Positions 26,694 to 34,702 of a DNA stretch of 64,000 nt are shown here, piece after piece. Source of the DNA: Rickettsiales bacterium. Lineage in GTDB: Bacteria; Pseudomonadota; Alphaproteobacteria; Rickettsiales; UBA6187. The notes below the pieces were generated by a model. It was not told where the DNA came from. It did no database searches and saw nothing but the letters and a program-made list of their open reading frames with translations. The stretch is taken from positions 33,454-97,453 of the forward strand of contig JAOIVE010000001.1 of NCBI GenBank assembly GCA_028223895.1. The letters run 5' to 3'. Within the stretch, counting starts at the first letter, position 1. Every line of letters starts with the position of its first letter. Both the position numbers and the translations under genes were made by a program.

Positions 26694-27128
26694 ATGAATG
26701 CACGAGTTAAAGAATTAATGACAGCCAATCCAACACTTATCAGTCCGGATGCAACATTGCAGGAAGCTGCCGAGAAAATGGAGAAAATTGACTGTGGCGT
26801 ATTACCGGTAGGGAAGGAAAGCAATCTGGAAGGTATTATCACCGACCGCGATATTGTCACCCGCGCCATTTCAAAAGGCAAAAACCCTGCTAAAGAAAAG
26901 GTTAAGGATTATATGTCCAAGAAGGTTCATGCCTGCAAGGAAAGTGATGCCCTTAGAGATGTTGCCGACCAGATGCAGAAACATAAAGTAAGCCGTCTTA
27001 TTGTAAAAAATGATAGCGGCAAAGTAACCGGTATCTTATCTTTGGGTTGTATCTTGCGTAAAGAAGCTGATGCCGAAGAAATTGTGGATGTGATTGAACG
27101 TACACGCGGTAAGGCTTGCGCTGCATAA
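26694..27128 (+). CDS. CBS-domain pair protein
   Basis: Start refined to MNARVKELMTANPTLISPDATLQEAAEKMEKIDCGVLPVG... Confidence 0.93.
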   Translation: MNARVKELMTANPTLISPDATLQEAAEKMEKIDCGVLPVGKESNLEGIITDRDIVTRAISKGKNPAKEKVKDYMSKKVHACKESDALRDVADQMQKHKVSRLIVKNDSGKVTGILSLGCILRKEADAEEIVDVIERTRGKACAA

Positions 27129-27131
27129 GGA

Positions 27132-27584
27132 ATGAATATGGAACAAGCTGTATTGCTCATGGCAGGCATCAGTATGCTTGTCTTTGGTTTATCTTATTTT
27201 TTCCGCGCGAAAGAGTGGGATGCCTGGTTATTACATACAGAGAAACGGGGAAACCGGGCATCCCTTGTGTTTGGAAGCGTGAATCTGCTGCTTGGCAGTT
27301 TTATTGTAGCTTTCCACCCTGTTTGGGAAGGTATCCCGCTTATTCTGACTATTATGGGGATTCTTGCCGTTTGTAAGGGGTTTTCCTATTTATTGTTCCC
27401 ACAGTGGCTGCCCACAAAATTAAAATACGTTAATACCAGTGAAAAGCCTTTATTACAGGCGTCCGGAATCGTGTTTATTATCATTTCCTTATTATTTCTG
27501 GGTAGCTGGTGCATTCAGCATGATATAAAACTGGGAGATATATGGCATAATAAAATGCCGATGCACCGAAACCAACAGGAGTAA
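27132..27584 (+). CDS. Small integral membrane protein
   Basis: ORF track; hydrophobic segments, operon position. Confidence 0.6.
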   Translation: MNMEQAVLLMAGISMLVFGLSYFFRAKEWDAWLLHTEKRGNRASLVFGSVNLLLGSFIVAFHPVWEGIPLILTIMGILAVCKGFSYLLFPQWLPTKLKYVNTSEKPLLQASGIVFIIISLLFLGSWCIQHDIKLGDIWHNKMPMHRNQQE

Positions 27585-27588
27585 CTAG

Positions 27589-28329
27589 ATGTGTTTTTCC
27601 CCGGAAGTTAGTTTTGTCGCTGGTGTCGTTATTGCTTCCATAGGAATCGCAACATTACGTAAGGTTGCGTATCGTGAGGAAATTCTCTTTGCTGCAATTC
27701 CACTGCTTTTTGCCAGCCAGCAATTTATAGAAGGATCACTGTGGCTGGTGCTGCAAAAAGGCGGTATGCCCATGCCACAATATTGGTTAACCCAGATTTT
27801 TAGCGCCTATGCAGGAATTATATGGCCTATACTGGTTCCGCTTTCAATATTTATGATTGAGGGTAATGAAGACAGGAAAAAAGTCCTGGGACTATTGTTC
27901 ATTATGGGTTTTGGTATCGCTATTTATATGGCCTATGGAATGATGGTCGGTGAAATCAGCTCACAAGTAGTCGGCCATTGTATCCAGTATAATTACCCAT
28001 TATCACAAGGTCATTATGTCAAATGGATATACCTGGCCATTGTAGGGCTGCCATTTTTCTTATCACGGCATCCGATACTCCATAAAATAGGCATCATTAA
28101 CATCATTATGTTTTTTATAGCTTATTATGCGTATACCGAGACATATGTTTCGGTATGGTGCTTTTTCGCAGCGGTAATCAGCGGCCTTATCTATTTTTAC
28201 TTCCGGGCTATACTTAAAGGTAAGTCTTCGACCGCTTCATACGCAGCCAGAAAACATGTTTTTGTTAAATCACACCCACAAGTAAAAATAACTATTATGA
28301 GGAGGCTATTATGTTATCAATTACAATAA
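27589..28329 (+). CDS. Multi-pass membrane protein (DUF6629-like)
   Basis: MCFSPEVSFVAGVVIASIGIATLRKV...AIPLLFASQQFIEGSLW. Confidence 0.7.
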   Translation: MCFSPEVSFVAGVVIASIGIATLRKVAYREEILFAAIPLLFASQQFIEGSLWLVLQKGGMPMPQYWLTQIFSAYAGIIWPILVPLSIFMIEGNEDRKKVLGLLFIMGFGIAIYMAYGMMVGEISSQVVGHCIQYNYPLSQGHYVKWIYLAIVGLPFFLSRHPILHKIGIINIIMFFIAYYAYTETYVSVWCFFAAVISGLIYFYFRAILKGKSSTASYAARKHVFVKSHPQVKITIMRRLLCYQLQ

Positions 28330-28676
28330 CTACATCAGATAATCTGATTGAAGTAACGGTATCAAATAAACTACAGACAAGGGATTTTAAAGAACTTGCC
28401 GATCATGTTGACGCTTTGATCAAAAAGTATGGCAATATCCGAATATTAATTAATGCTATGGCATTTGATGGTTGGGAAAGCGTTAAAGCCGCTGAAGAAC
28501 ATTTTTGTTTTGTCAAAAAACACCATAAAGATGTTGAGCGTATAGCGGTCATTGCAAGTCACAGCTGGCAGCACTGGCTGGTTGCTATGGCCAGAGTGTT
28601 TGTGCATCCGAAGATTGAGGTATTTGACGTTGATCAGATTACTAAGGCGAAAGAATGGATAAAAAACGATGAGTGA
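28311..28676 (+). CDS. SpoIIAA-like/STAS domain protein
   Basis: DFKELADHVDALIKKYGNIRILINAMAFDGW...HHKDVERIAVIASHSWQHWLVAMARVF. Confidence 0.8.
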   Translation: MLSITITTSDNLIEVTVSNKLQTRDFKELADHVDALIKKYGNIRILINAMAFDGWESVKAAEEHFCFVKKHHKDVERIAVIASHSWQHWLVAMARVFVHPKIEVFDVDQITKAKEWIKNDE

Positions 28677-28686
28677 TAATAACCAA

Positions 28687-28700
28687 TTGATAGCGGTCAA
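28687..28700. promoter_or_regulatory. FNR-like box TTGATAGCGGTCAA (inside CCAATTGATAGCGGTCAATTGG)
   Basis: Upstream of 28768; TATATGTATG at 28721-28730 sits where a -10 would fall for a site centred near -41.5. Confidence 0.65.
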
Positions 28701-28767
28701 TTGGACTTACGTTGTTTTGCTATATGTATGATTACTCTACATACAATAACTTTTATGAGGAAAATAT

Positions 28768-29013
28768 ATGAAAAATTATTACATACTTACCGCCATTATG
28801 TTGATCGGTCTTTCCGCGTGTACTACGGCGTCAAAAGATGGAGCGTCGTTATCTTCTAAAGACCGCGCTTTATTAATGGAAACCCGTGATCTGGCACAGG
28901 ACGCTAAAAGGCAGTCATCTAAGGCATTGGATGAAGCAAAAAATGCGCGTGAGACAGCTAATAGGGCAGCTATGAAAGCAGACCGTATTTTCCGTGAGTC
29001 GCAGGTAAAGTAA
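28768..29013 (+). CDS. Small alanine-zipper-type lipoprotein
   Basis: Lipobox LIGLSAC; Ala-rich heptads AQDAKRQSSKALDEAKNARETANRAAMKADR. Confidence 0.75.
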   Translation: MKNYYILTAIMLIGLSACTTASKDGASLSSKDRALLMETRDLAQDAKRQSSKALDEAKNARETANRAAMKADRIFRESQVK

Positions 29014-29913
29014 TCATGGCCGTGTAAAAATAGGAACAACTATACCATCATGCTTGCGGATAGCATCTTCAACATGAGGCCAGCGTATTCCGGCTTTTGT
29101 TCCGGCTTTTTTGGCAATCATATCATAAACCTCCGGCATAGCATAAGGAGTAGTTTCTGAATGGTTCATAATAGTATCACTTTGTTCCTGCGTTGGTCTT
29201 ACTTCAAGAAAAAGAATATTATTTTTCCAGCCTAGATTGTAATGGCTGTCAATAATGGTTACTTTTATTCCAACACTGACATTATTGAACAAGACTTCAA
29301 TATCTTCCGGGTACATGCGTATACAGCCATGGCTGGAACGTGACCCGATACCATATGGTTTGTTAGTACCATGTATTGCTAATTCAGGGATACCAAGGTT
29401 AAGGGCATATTTGCCAAGTGGGTTGTCCGGCCCCGGTGGTACGAATTTCGGTAACTCCGGATCTTTTTTGCGGATAGAAGAAGGGGGAATCCAGGTAGGG
29501 TCTTTACGTTTTAATGCTATCTTTGTTATTCCAACAGGAGTGCGCCATCCTTCCTTGCCAATACCTATTGGAAAACTCATTACAGTCTTATCATCAGGAA
29601 AATAAAATAATCTGAGTCCGGAGAGGTTAATTACAATACCGCTACGCTCTGTATCCGGAAGTACATGCATAAGAGGTAGGAAAAGCAATGTATCCTGCCC
29701 CGGAAGCCACGGATCAATGCCCGGATTTGCCGCCATTACTTCAACGATGCCAAGGTCAAATTTTCTGGCGATGGAATAGAGAGTTTCATCCTTTCCAATA
29801 GTATAATGACGTACTTCACCTATGACATCTTCTGTGCGGTCATATGTTGCACTTACTGCCAATGTAGGCGAAGCAATAAAAAGGACGAGAAAAAGCCGGG
29901 CATAATGTTTCAT
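29014..29913 (-). CDS. L,D-transpeptidase (YkuD) with LysM-like N-term
   Basis: YTIGKDETLYSIARKFDLG...ELAIHGTNKPYGIGSRSSHGCIRMYPEDIE. Confidence 0.93.
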   Translation of the reverse strand: MKHYARLFLVLFIASPTLAVSATYDRTEDVIGEVRHYTIGKDETLYSIARKFDLGIVEVMAANPGIDPWLPGQDTLLFLPLMHVLPDTERSGIVINLSGLRLFYFPDDKTVMSFPIGIGKEGWRTPVGITKIALKRKDPTWIPPSSIRKKDPELPKFVPPGPDNPLGKYALNLGIPELAIHGTNKPYGIGSRSSHGCIRMYPEDIEVLFNNVSVGIKVTIIDSHYNLGWKNNILFLEVRPTQEQSDTIMNHSETTPYAMPEVYDMIAKKAGTKAGIRWPHVEDAIRKHDGIVVPIFTRP

Positions 29914-29920
29914 ATTTTAC

Positions 29921-30484
29921 TTATATAGCTATATCATGAATATGTACATCATGGGCGGAATGTTTTTTTAGAATTTTAAGTGCCCATTTTTCACGTATAA
30001 CACCATCCGTTTGCACCCATAGCAATAGGCCTCCGTGTTCAATTTGTTCCTTGATATAATCGGCATGGTGCTGCCCCAGCATCCAGGCATATAGCCCGCC
30101 AAATGAAGCCCCAACAGCTCCTGCGGCTATAGCAGCGGTAATAGCTGCCAATAATGTGCCACCTGATGCAACTACCATTGCCGTTGCAGTAGTGGCCACA
30201 ACATAAAGCGGGAAACCAGTCAAAGCGCCTTCGCCTTCACCGATGGATTCTAGTGGCACGAAAATAGTACGCGGGGCTTTAGGATCGTCTTCCTCTTTTT
30301 CTACGTGCTTGTAAATATGACCAAATTTTTTCTTTATCGTTTTAGCATCGGCTAATACGCTAAAATGTCTGCGTTCAAACCCATAGGTTTGTAAGTCATC
30401 AAGTGCGGCTTGCAAGCTATCTGCATCATTGAATACGGCAACTGCCTCACGGACGGTTTCTAGTTTTTTCTTTGACTGTTTCAT
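29921..30484 (-). CDS. General-stress-type membrane protein
   Basis: AVAVFNDADSLQAALDDLQTYGFERRHFSVLAD plus glycine/alanine-rich TM region. Confidence 0.65.
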   Translation of the reverse strand: MKQSKKKLETVREAVAVFNDADSLQAALDDLQTYGFERRHFSVLADAKTIKKKFGHIYKHVEKEEDDPKAPRTIFVPLESIGEGEGALTGFPLYVVATTATAMVVASGGTLLAAITAAIAAGAVGASFGGLYAWMLGQHHADYIKEQIEHGGLLLWVQTDGVIREKWALKILKKHSAHDVHIHDIAI

Positions 30485-30951
30485 GCTGCATGACTCACTT
30501 TTGCGTGAGCCTTATTCAATGTAGCACCTAACATCCAATGATTTTTCTCGTGAGCCGCAATGCGCTGTGTGAGTAAATCCACCGTTACCACATCTTTTAC
30601 CTTATCGGCTTCTTCCAAGGCATGGTGCATGGTTTTTATGATTTTTTCTTGATCGGCATATAAGTCCTTTATCATTTCTGCTGCATCCGCCGCCTGCATT
30701 GCTTCTTCAATATGGGTTAATTTTGCAAATGCCGAAAAACTTCCCGGAGCATGCTTCCCAAGTGCACGGATACGTTCTGCAAGAGAGTCCACAGGCTCGA
30801 TCAGTTCACGATATTGCCCTTCCAGCATGATGTGTAACTGATGGAAATCCGTTCCCATAATATTCCAATGGTAATTCTGGGTTTTAAGGTATAAGGCGTA
30901 CGTATCAGCTAGTGCTGATTCCAATGCCTGAACAAGATTTTTAGCGGACAT
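30481..30951 (-). CDS. dps: Dps family ferritin-like DNA-binding protein
   Basis: LYLKTQNYHWNIMGTDFHQLHIMLEGQYRELIEPVDSLAERIRALG. Confidence 0.93.
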   Translation of the reverse strand: MSAKNLVQALESALADTYALYLKTQNYHWNIMGTDFHQLHIMLEGQYRELIEPVDSLAERIRALGKHAPGSFSAFAKLTHIEEAMQAADAAEMIKDLYADQEKIIKTMHHALEEADKVKDVVTVDLLTQRIAAHEKNHWMLGATLNKAHAKVSHAA

Positions 30952-31010
30952 AATTAAAACTCCTTTTTATGGTTGAACCAGCAATAAACACCAGCCGTCT
31001 TCAAATATAC

Positions 31011-31024
31011 TTGATAGCTGTCAA
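31011..31024. promoter_or_regulatory. FNR-like box TTGATAGCTGTCAA
   Basis: Between dps (-) and 31123 (+). Confidence 0.65.
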
Positions 31025-31122
31025 GTACCTTTGAAGATAGTACAAATAGAGTAATGTTTTTTACGTTAACGGTATCTACAATCGCCATGCGGAGAATTTT
31101 GCAGAATAGGGAAATAAGGGTT

Positions 31123-31479
31123 ATGGATAGTAAAAATAATTATACGAAAGCACTAAAGAAGCTAAAAACAATCCAGAAACGTTATAGTCATTTTCTAAAC
31201 GATAACAATGACCTGCTTACCATGTTTCGTGCACTGGAGGACAACCTGATCAATGCATTGAATGGCCATGCAGAAGCGTTGGATAAAATCTCAAGGCATG
31301 AACATAATATTGAGGAATTGCTCTCCAATATTGATGAAATCGCTCAGGATGCACAGCGCATGGAGGATGAAAGCCCTGTGTCTGCCGATGATATCTGCAT
31401 GGAATATTACCAATTAAAGCAGGAAATAATGGATTTTGTACAGCAATATTTGATAAATTCCTCATCCAAGGTGGAGTAG
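31123..31479 (+). CDS. Hypothetical helical protein
   Basis: Start refined to MDSKNNYTKALKKLKTIQKRYSHFL. Confidence 0.6.
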   Translation: MDSKNNYTKALKKLKTIQKRYSHFLNDNNDLLTMFRALEDNLINALNGHAEALDKISRHEHNIEELLSNIDEIAQDAQRMEDESPVSADDICMEYYQLKQEIMDFVQQYLINSSSKVE

Positions 31480-31486
31480 TGCCGTT

Positions 31487-31693
31487 ATGAAGTTCAAAAT
31501 AATTACAGGTATAACACTTTTATTGCTGGTGGTAATATTCACATTACAAAATGCGATGGTGGTAGATGTGCGCTTCTTTCTTTGGACGCTTTCCATTTCC
31601 AGGGCATTGCTGATTTTTATCGTTCTATCTATTGGCATTCTGATGGGATGGCTTATCAGAGTGCTGTTTGATGCGCATATGAATGATGAGTAG
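31487..31693 (+). CDS. LapA-domain (DUF1049) membrane protein
   Basis: VVIFTLQNAMVVDVRFFLWTLSISRALLIFIVLSIGILMGWL. Confidence 0.8.
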   Translation: MKFKIITGITLLLLVVIFTLQNAMVVDVRFFLWTLSISRALLIFIVLSIGILMGWLIRVLFDAHMNDE

Positions 31694-31696
31694 CCT

Positions 31697-32419
31697 GTGG
31701 AGTTTGCCTTTGATATCCAGATAATAGCCAGCTTCTTGTCACTGACCGCGCTGGAGATTGTGCTTGGCATTGACAATGTGGTTTTTATTGCGCTTATCAT
31801 CAATCACCTTCCTGCAGCAGAGCAGGAACGGGCCAGAATTGTTGGATTAATATTGGCCCTGTTATTGCGGATTGCCTTGTTGTTCGGGGTAGTCTGGCTC
31901 ATTGGATTAAAGGAACCATGGCTCTCGTTTGTTGGATTTACCTTTTCCGGCAAGGATGTAATGATGATGGGGGGCGGGTTATTCCTGCTTGCCAAAGCCA
32001 CATCCAGCATTCGTGAAGAAGTAACCGGTGTTCAAAAAGAAGCCTATGAAGAGTTCTCTGGAGGGTTTGCTATAACGATTGCTCAGATTATGTTGATCGA
32101 CTTTATCTTCTCCTTTGATTCGGTGATAACCGCTGTTGGACTGACCAAACATATCGGCGTAATTATCGCGGCTATGACCATTGCCATGTTGGTGATGCTA
32201 GCATCCTCGCGCTTTATCTCTGATTTTATTACCCAGCGTCCGACACTAAAAATGCTGGCTCTGGCCTTTATTTTAATGATCGGAGTGTTTCTGGTCGCCG
32301 AAGGGTTAGGTCAGCACCTACCACGCGGTTACATTTATTTTGGTATGGCTTTCTCTTTGGGCGTCGAAATACTCAATATGCTGGCTAAACGGAAAAAAGA
32401 GCGGAGAAAGAATGACTGA
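31697..32419 (+). CDS. TerC family integral membrane protein, second copy
   Basis: ASFLSLTALEIVLGIDNVVFIAL; GTG start. Confidence 0.9.
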   Translation: MEFAFDIQIIASFLSLTALEIVLGIDNVVFIALIINHLPAAEQERARIVGLILALLLRIALLFGVVWLIGLKEPWLSFVGFTFSGKDVMMMGGGLFLLAKATSSIREEVTGVQKEAYEEFSGGFAITIAQIMLIDFIFSFDSVITAVGLTKHIGVIIAAMTIAMLVMLASSRFISDFITQRPTLKMLALAFILMIGVFLVAEGLGQHLPRGYIYFGMAFSLGVEILNMLAKRKKERRKND

Positions 32420-33014
32420 ACCGCTTGCCGACATACCACGCACGTTATCAGAGGTACTCAAGGATACACTGGACGAACTGGAGGAAGAAAGAATACGTTT
32501 TCAGAAAATATCTGACGTGTTGGGCACACAGGCATATGGTGCATTTATTGTGTTACTGACTCTGCCAAATTTCATTCCCGGTCTTTCGATAGTAAGCGGG
32601 GCGTTTTTGCTGGTATTCTCCATCCAGATGGCTCTGGGAATTCAGCGCCCCTGGCTGCCAAAATTTATAGGCAACATCAGGATAAAAAAAGAAATGCTGG
32701 AAAAAGGAGTCAATTTGGCACTTCCGTATCTTGCCAGAATTGAAAACTGTATCAAACCGCGATTGATAGTTTTCAGCACTCATATTGCTGTTCGGCTTAT
32801 GGGATTGGTAGTTACTTTTCTCTCCTTCATTGTGTTGTTACCCCTACCTTTTAGTAATCTGATGCCTTCCTTTGTTTTATTGTTCATGGCCTTCGGCATG
32901 TTACAGAAAGATGGGGCAACTACGTTAATAAGTGCTGTTCTAGGTGTATCATATAGCATTGGGTTTCTTTGGGTTGTGTGGGGCATTTTGTTGAAAATTA
33001 TCAGTGTCGTATAA
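32412..33014 (+). CDS. ExoD family membrane protein, second copy
   Basis: Start refined to MTEPLADIPRTLSEV; VLLTLPNFIPGLS...FSIQMALGIQRPWLPKFIG. Confidence 0.85.
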   Translation: MTEPLADIPRTLSEVLKDTLDELEEERIRFQKISDVLGTQAYGAFIVLLTLPNFIPGLSIVSGAFLLVFSIQMALGIQRPWLPKFIGNIRIKKEMLEKGVNLALPYLARIENCIKPRLIVFSTHIAVRLMGLVVTFLSFIVLLPLPFSNLMPSFVLLFMAFGMLQKDGATTLISAVLGVSYSIGFLWVVWGILLKIISVV

Positions 33015-33069
33015 GCTATATTTAAGTTACTTTGTACTGAGAAAATATATGGTTGGATATTTTTTCTAC

Positions 33070-33083
33070 TTGATTGCTGTCAA
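33070..33083. promoter_or_regulatory. FNR-like box TTGATTGCTGTCAA
   Basis: Upstream of rhodanese gene 33148. Confidence 0.65.
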
Positions 33084-33147
33084 TCACATTTTCTCCAGTT
33101 TATCTTAGTAAGGGTACTTTAAACATATGTTTTAAAGTGAGGAATCT

Positions 33148-33699
33148 ATGCCCATAAAAACCATTGATGCCAGAAAAGCAAAAGCATGGCTTGATAAAGG
33201 CGAAGCCGTCATCGTGGATGTGCGTGAGCCGGGCGAGCACGGTGCACAGGCCATTCCCGGCGCAACATTGCTGCCGCTTGGCAAGGTGTGTAAATCGGCG
33301 TTGCCGGATACCTCCGGTAAAAAGCTGATTTTACACTGCAAAGCCGGAAAGCGTGGTGGTACAGCTTGTGAAAAATTGCTGGAAGAAGACCCGAATCTGA
33401 AACTATATAATCTGGAAGGCGGTATCGATGCATGGGAAAAAGCCGGATTTGAGATAACGAAAGCAAAGCAGTGCTCTATTTCACTTGATCGTCAGGTACA
33501 GTTTACCATTGGCGTTGTCATACTTGCAGGCATCATTCTTGGTTACTTTACCAATCCCGGTTTTTTGATTGTTTCCGGACTATTCGCGGCAGGTCTGATT
33601 AATGCCGGACTAACCGGATGTTGTGGTGTTACGCTGTTGATGGCGAAAATGCCATGGAATCGAGGTTCATGCGATAAAGGAGGTTCTTGTCATGACTAA
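33148..33699 (+). CDS. Rhodanese with C-terminal membrane domain (YgaP-like)
   Basis: VIVDVREPGEHGAQAIPGATLLPLG...LILHCKAGKRGGTACEKL plus TM helices. Confidence 0.9.
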   Translation: MPIKTIDARKAKAWLDKGEAVIVDVREPGEHGAQAIPGATLLPLGKVCKSALPDTSGKKLILHCKAGKRGGTACEKLLEEDPNLKLYNLEGGIDAWEKAGFEITKAKQCSISLDRQVQFTIGVVILAGIILGYFTNPGFLIVSGLFAAGLINAGLTGCCGVTLLMAKMPWNRGSCDKGGSCHD

Positions 33700-33850
33700 A
33701 GATTATTTACAAATCACCAAAGATATCTCATCCGAAATCAAAACTCTCCGGGATGATATCCCTGATGTTATGCATGGTTTCTATGAAATGGCGAAGGCTG
33801 CCACAAAAGATGGCGCACTGGACAAAAAAGGCCTCCAAGTCAAGGTATGA
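33692..33850 (+). pseudogene. 3'-truncated AhpD/carboxymuconolactone decarboxylase-like gene
   Basis: MTKDYLQITKDISSEIKTLRDDIPDVMHGFYEMAKAATKDGALDKKGLQVKV*; stops where the catalytic region would begin. Confidence 0.65.
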
Positions 33851-34086
33851 GCAATGATATAAAAATGATATCTACTTATATGCCATATTGTGATGCAATG
33901 TTTATTGATAAAGAGTGTGCATCGTTACTTTCTGAAAAACCTTTATGCGACGATTTGCAACCTAAGGCAAAAATATTTAGCCTTAGAGAAAAAGATGACT
34001 TTATATCTTATTTAGACTCTCTAATTTCACAAGCTTCCCAAGATGTTATTTCTAAGGCTAATGAAATATATGGATCAGTTGATTAA
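33847..34086 (+). pseudogene. Probable 3' fragment of a larger gene
   Basis: MSNDIKMISTYMPYCDAMFIDKECASLL...; begins directly at the AhpD truncation without an RBS-bearing intergenic region. Confidence 0.4.
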
Positions 34087-34232
34087 TCACAACTCATCAA
34101 GTCCTTAAAATGTCTATCCAAAACCACCCGCGCCATCACCTCAAGCGTATTCAACAACTCCAGCTTCTGCTCCTCTGTCAAATCAAAATTATCAATATAC
34201 GGACGATACGGTTCAAGGTCATCAATGGTCAT
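34083..34232 (-). CDS. Small prophage hypothetical protein (YRPxIDNFDLTEEQK family), copy 2
   Basis: Start refined to MTIDDLEPYRPYIDNFDLTEEQKLELLNTLEVMARVVLDRH. Confidence 0.7.
   Translation of the reverse strand: MTIDDLEPYRPYIDNFDLTEEQKLELLNTLEVMARVVLDRHFKDLMSCD
34120..34211. repeat. Direct repeat, copy 2 (diverged)
   Basis: Aligned by eye with 20046-20137. Confidence 0.75.
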
Positions 34233-34264
34233 AGACAACTCCTTTGCAAATTTCCCTGCCCTGC

Positions 34265-34468
34265 CGTCATTGCGAGCGAAAGCAAAGCAATCCAGTTTCT
34301 TATTACGCCTCTCCAGTGGGAGAGGCAAGATTTCTTAATTTTCTTAGAAAGAAAATTTTTAGAAATCTGGTGAGGGGGTTCTTGACTTTTTCGCCCTCAC
34401 CCTAACCCTCTCCCACAGGGAGAGGGAACTGGATTGCCGCGTCGGGCTACGCCCTCCTCGCAATGACG
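34265..34468. repeat. About 200-bp palindromic/MITE-like element with terminal inverted repeats
   Basis: CGTCATTGCGAG...CAATCCAGTT at the left, AACTGGATTG...CTCGCAATGACG at the right, nested GAGAGG hairpins inside. Confidence 0.8.
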
Positions 34469-34702
34469 AGGTTAGGACACTGACCTATAACCATATTCTC
34501 CGCTATAGCAAGGTAACTTTACCTCAAAGATGGGATTGAAAAACCCTCTCCCAATCACGCATCACAAAGAGAATCCGGTTTGTATAAGCTCCGCTCACCT
34601 CCACCAGTCTACGCATTCTGTTTATGCCAGCAATGTGTTTACAGTAAAGTAAAGAAAGTCTAGTTTTTTGAAACATAGACCATAGAAAAGAAGAAAATAA
34701 AA

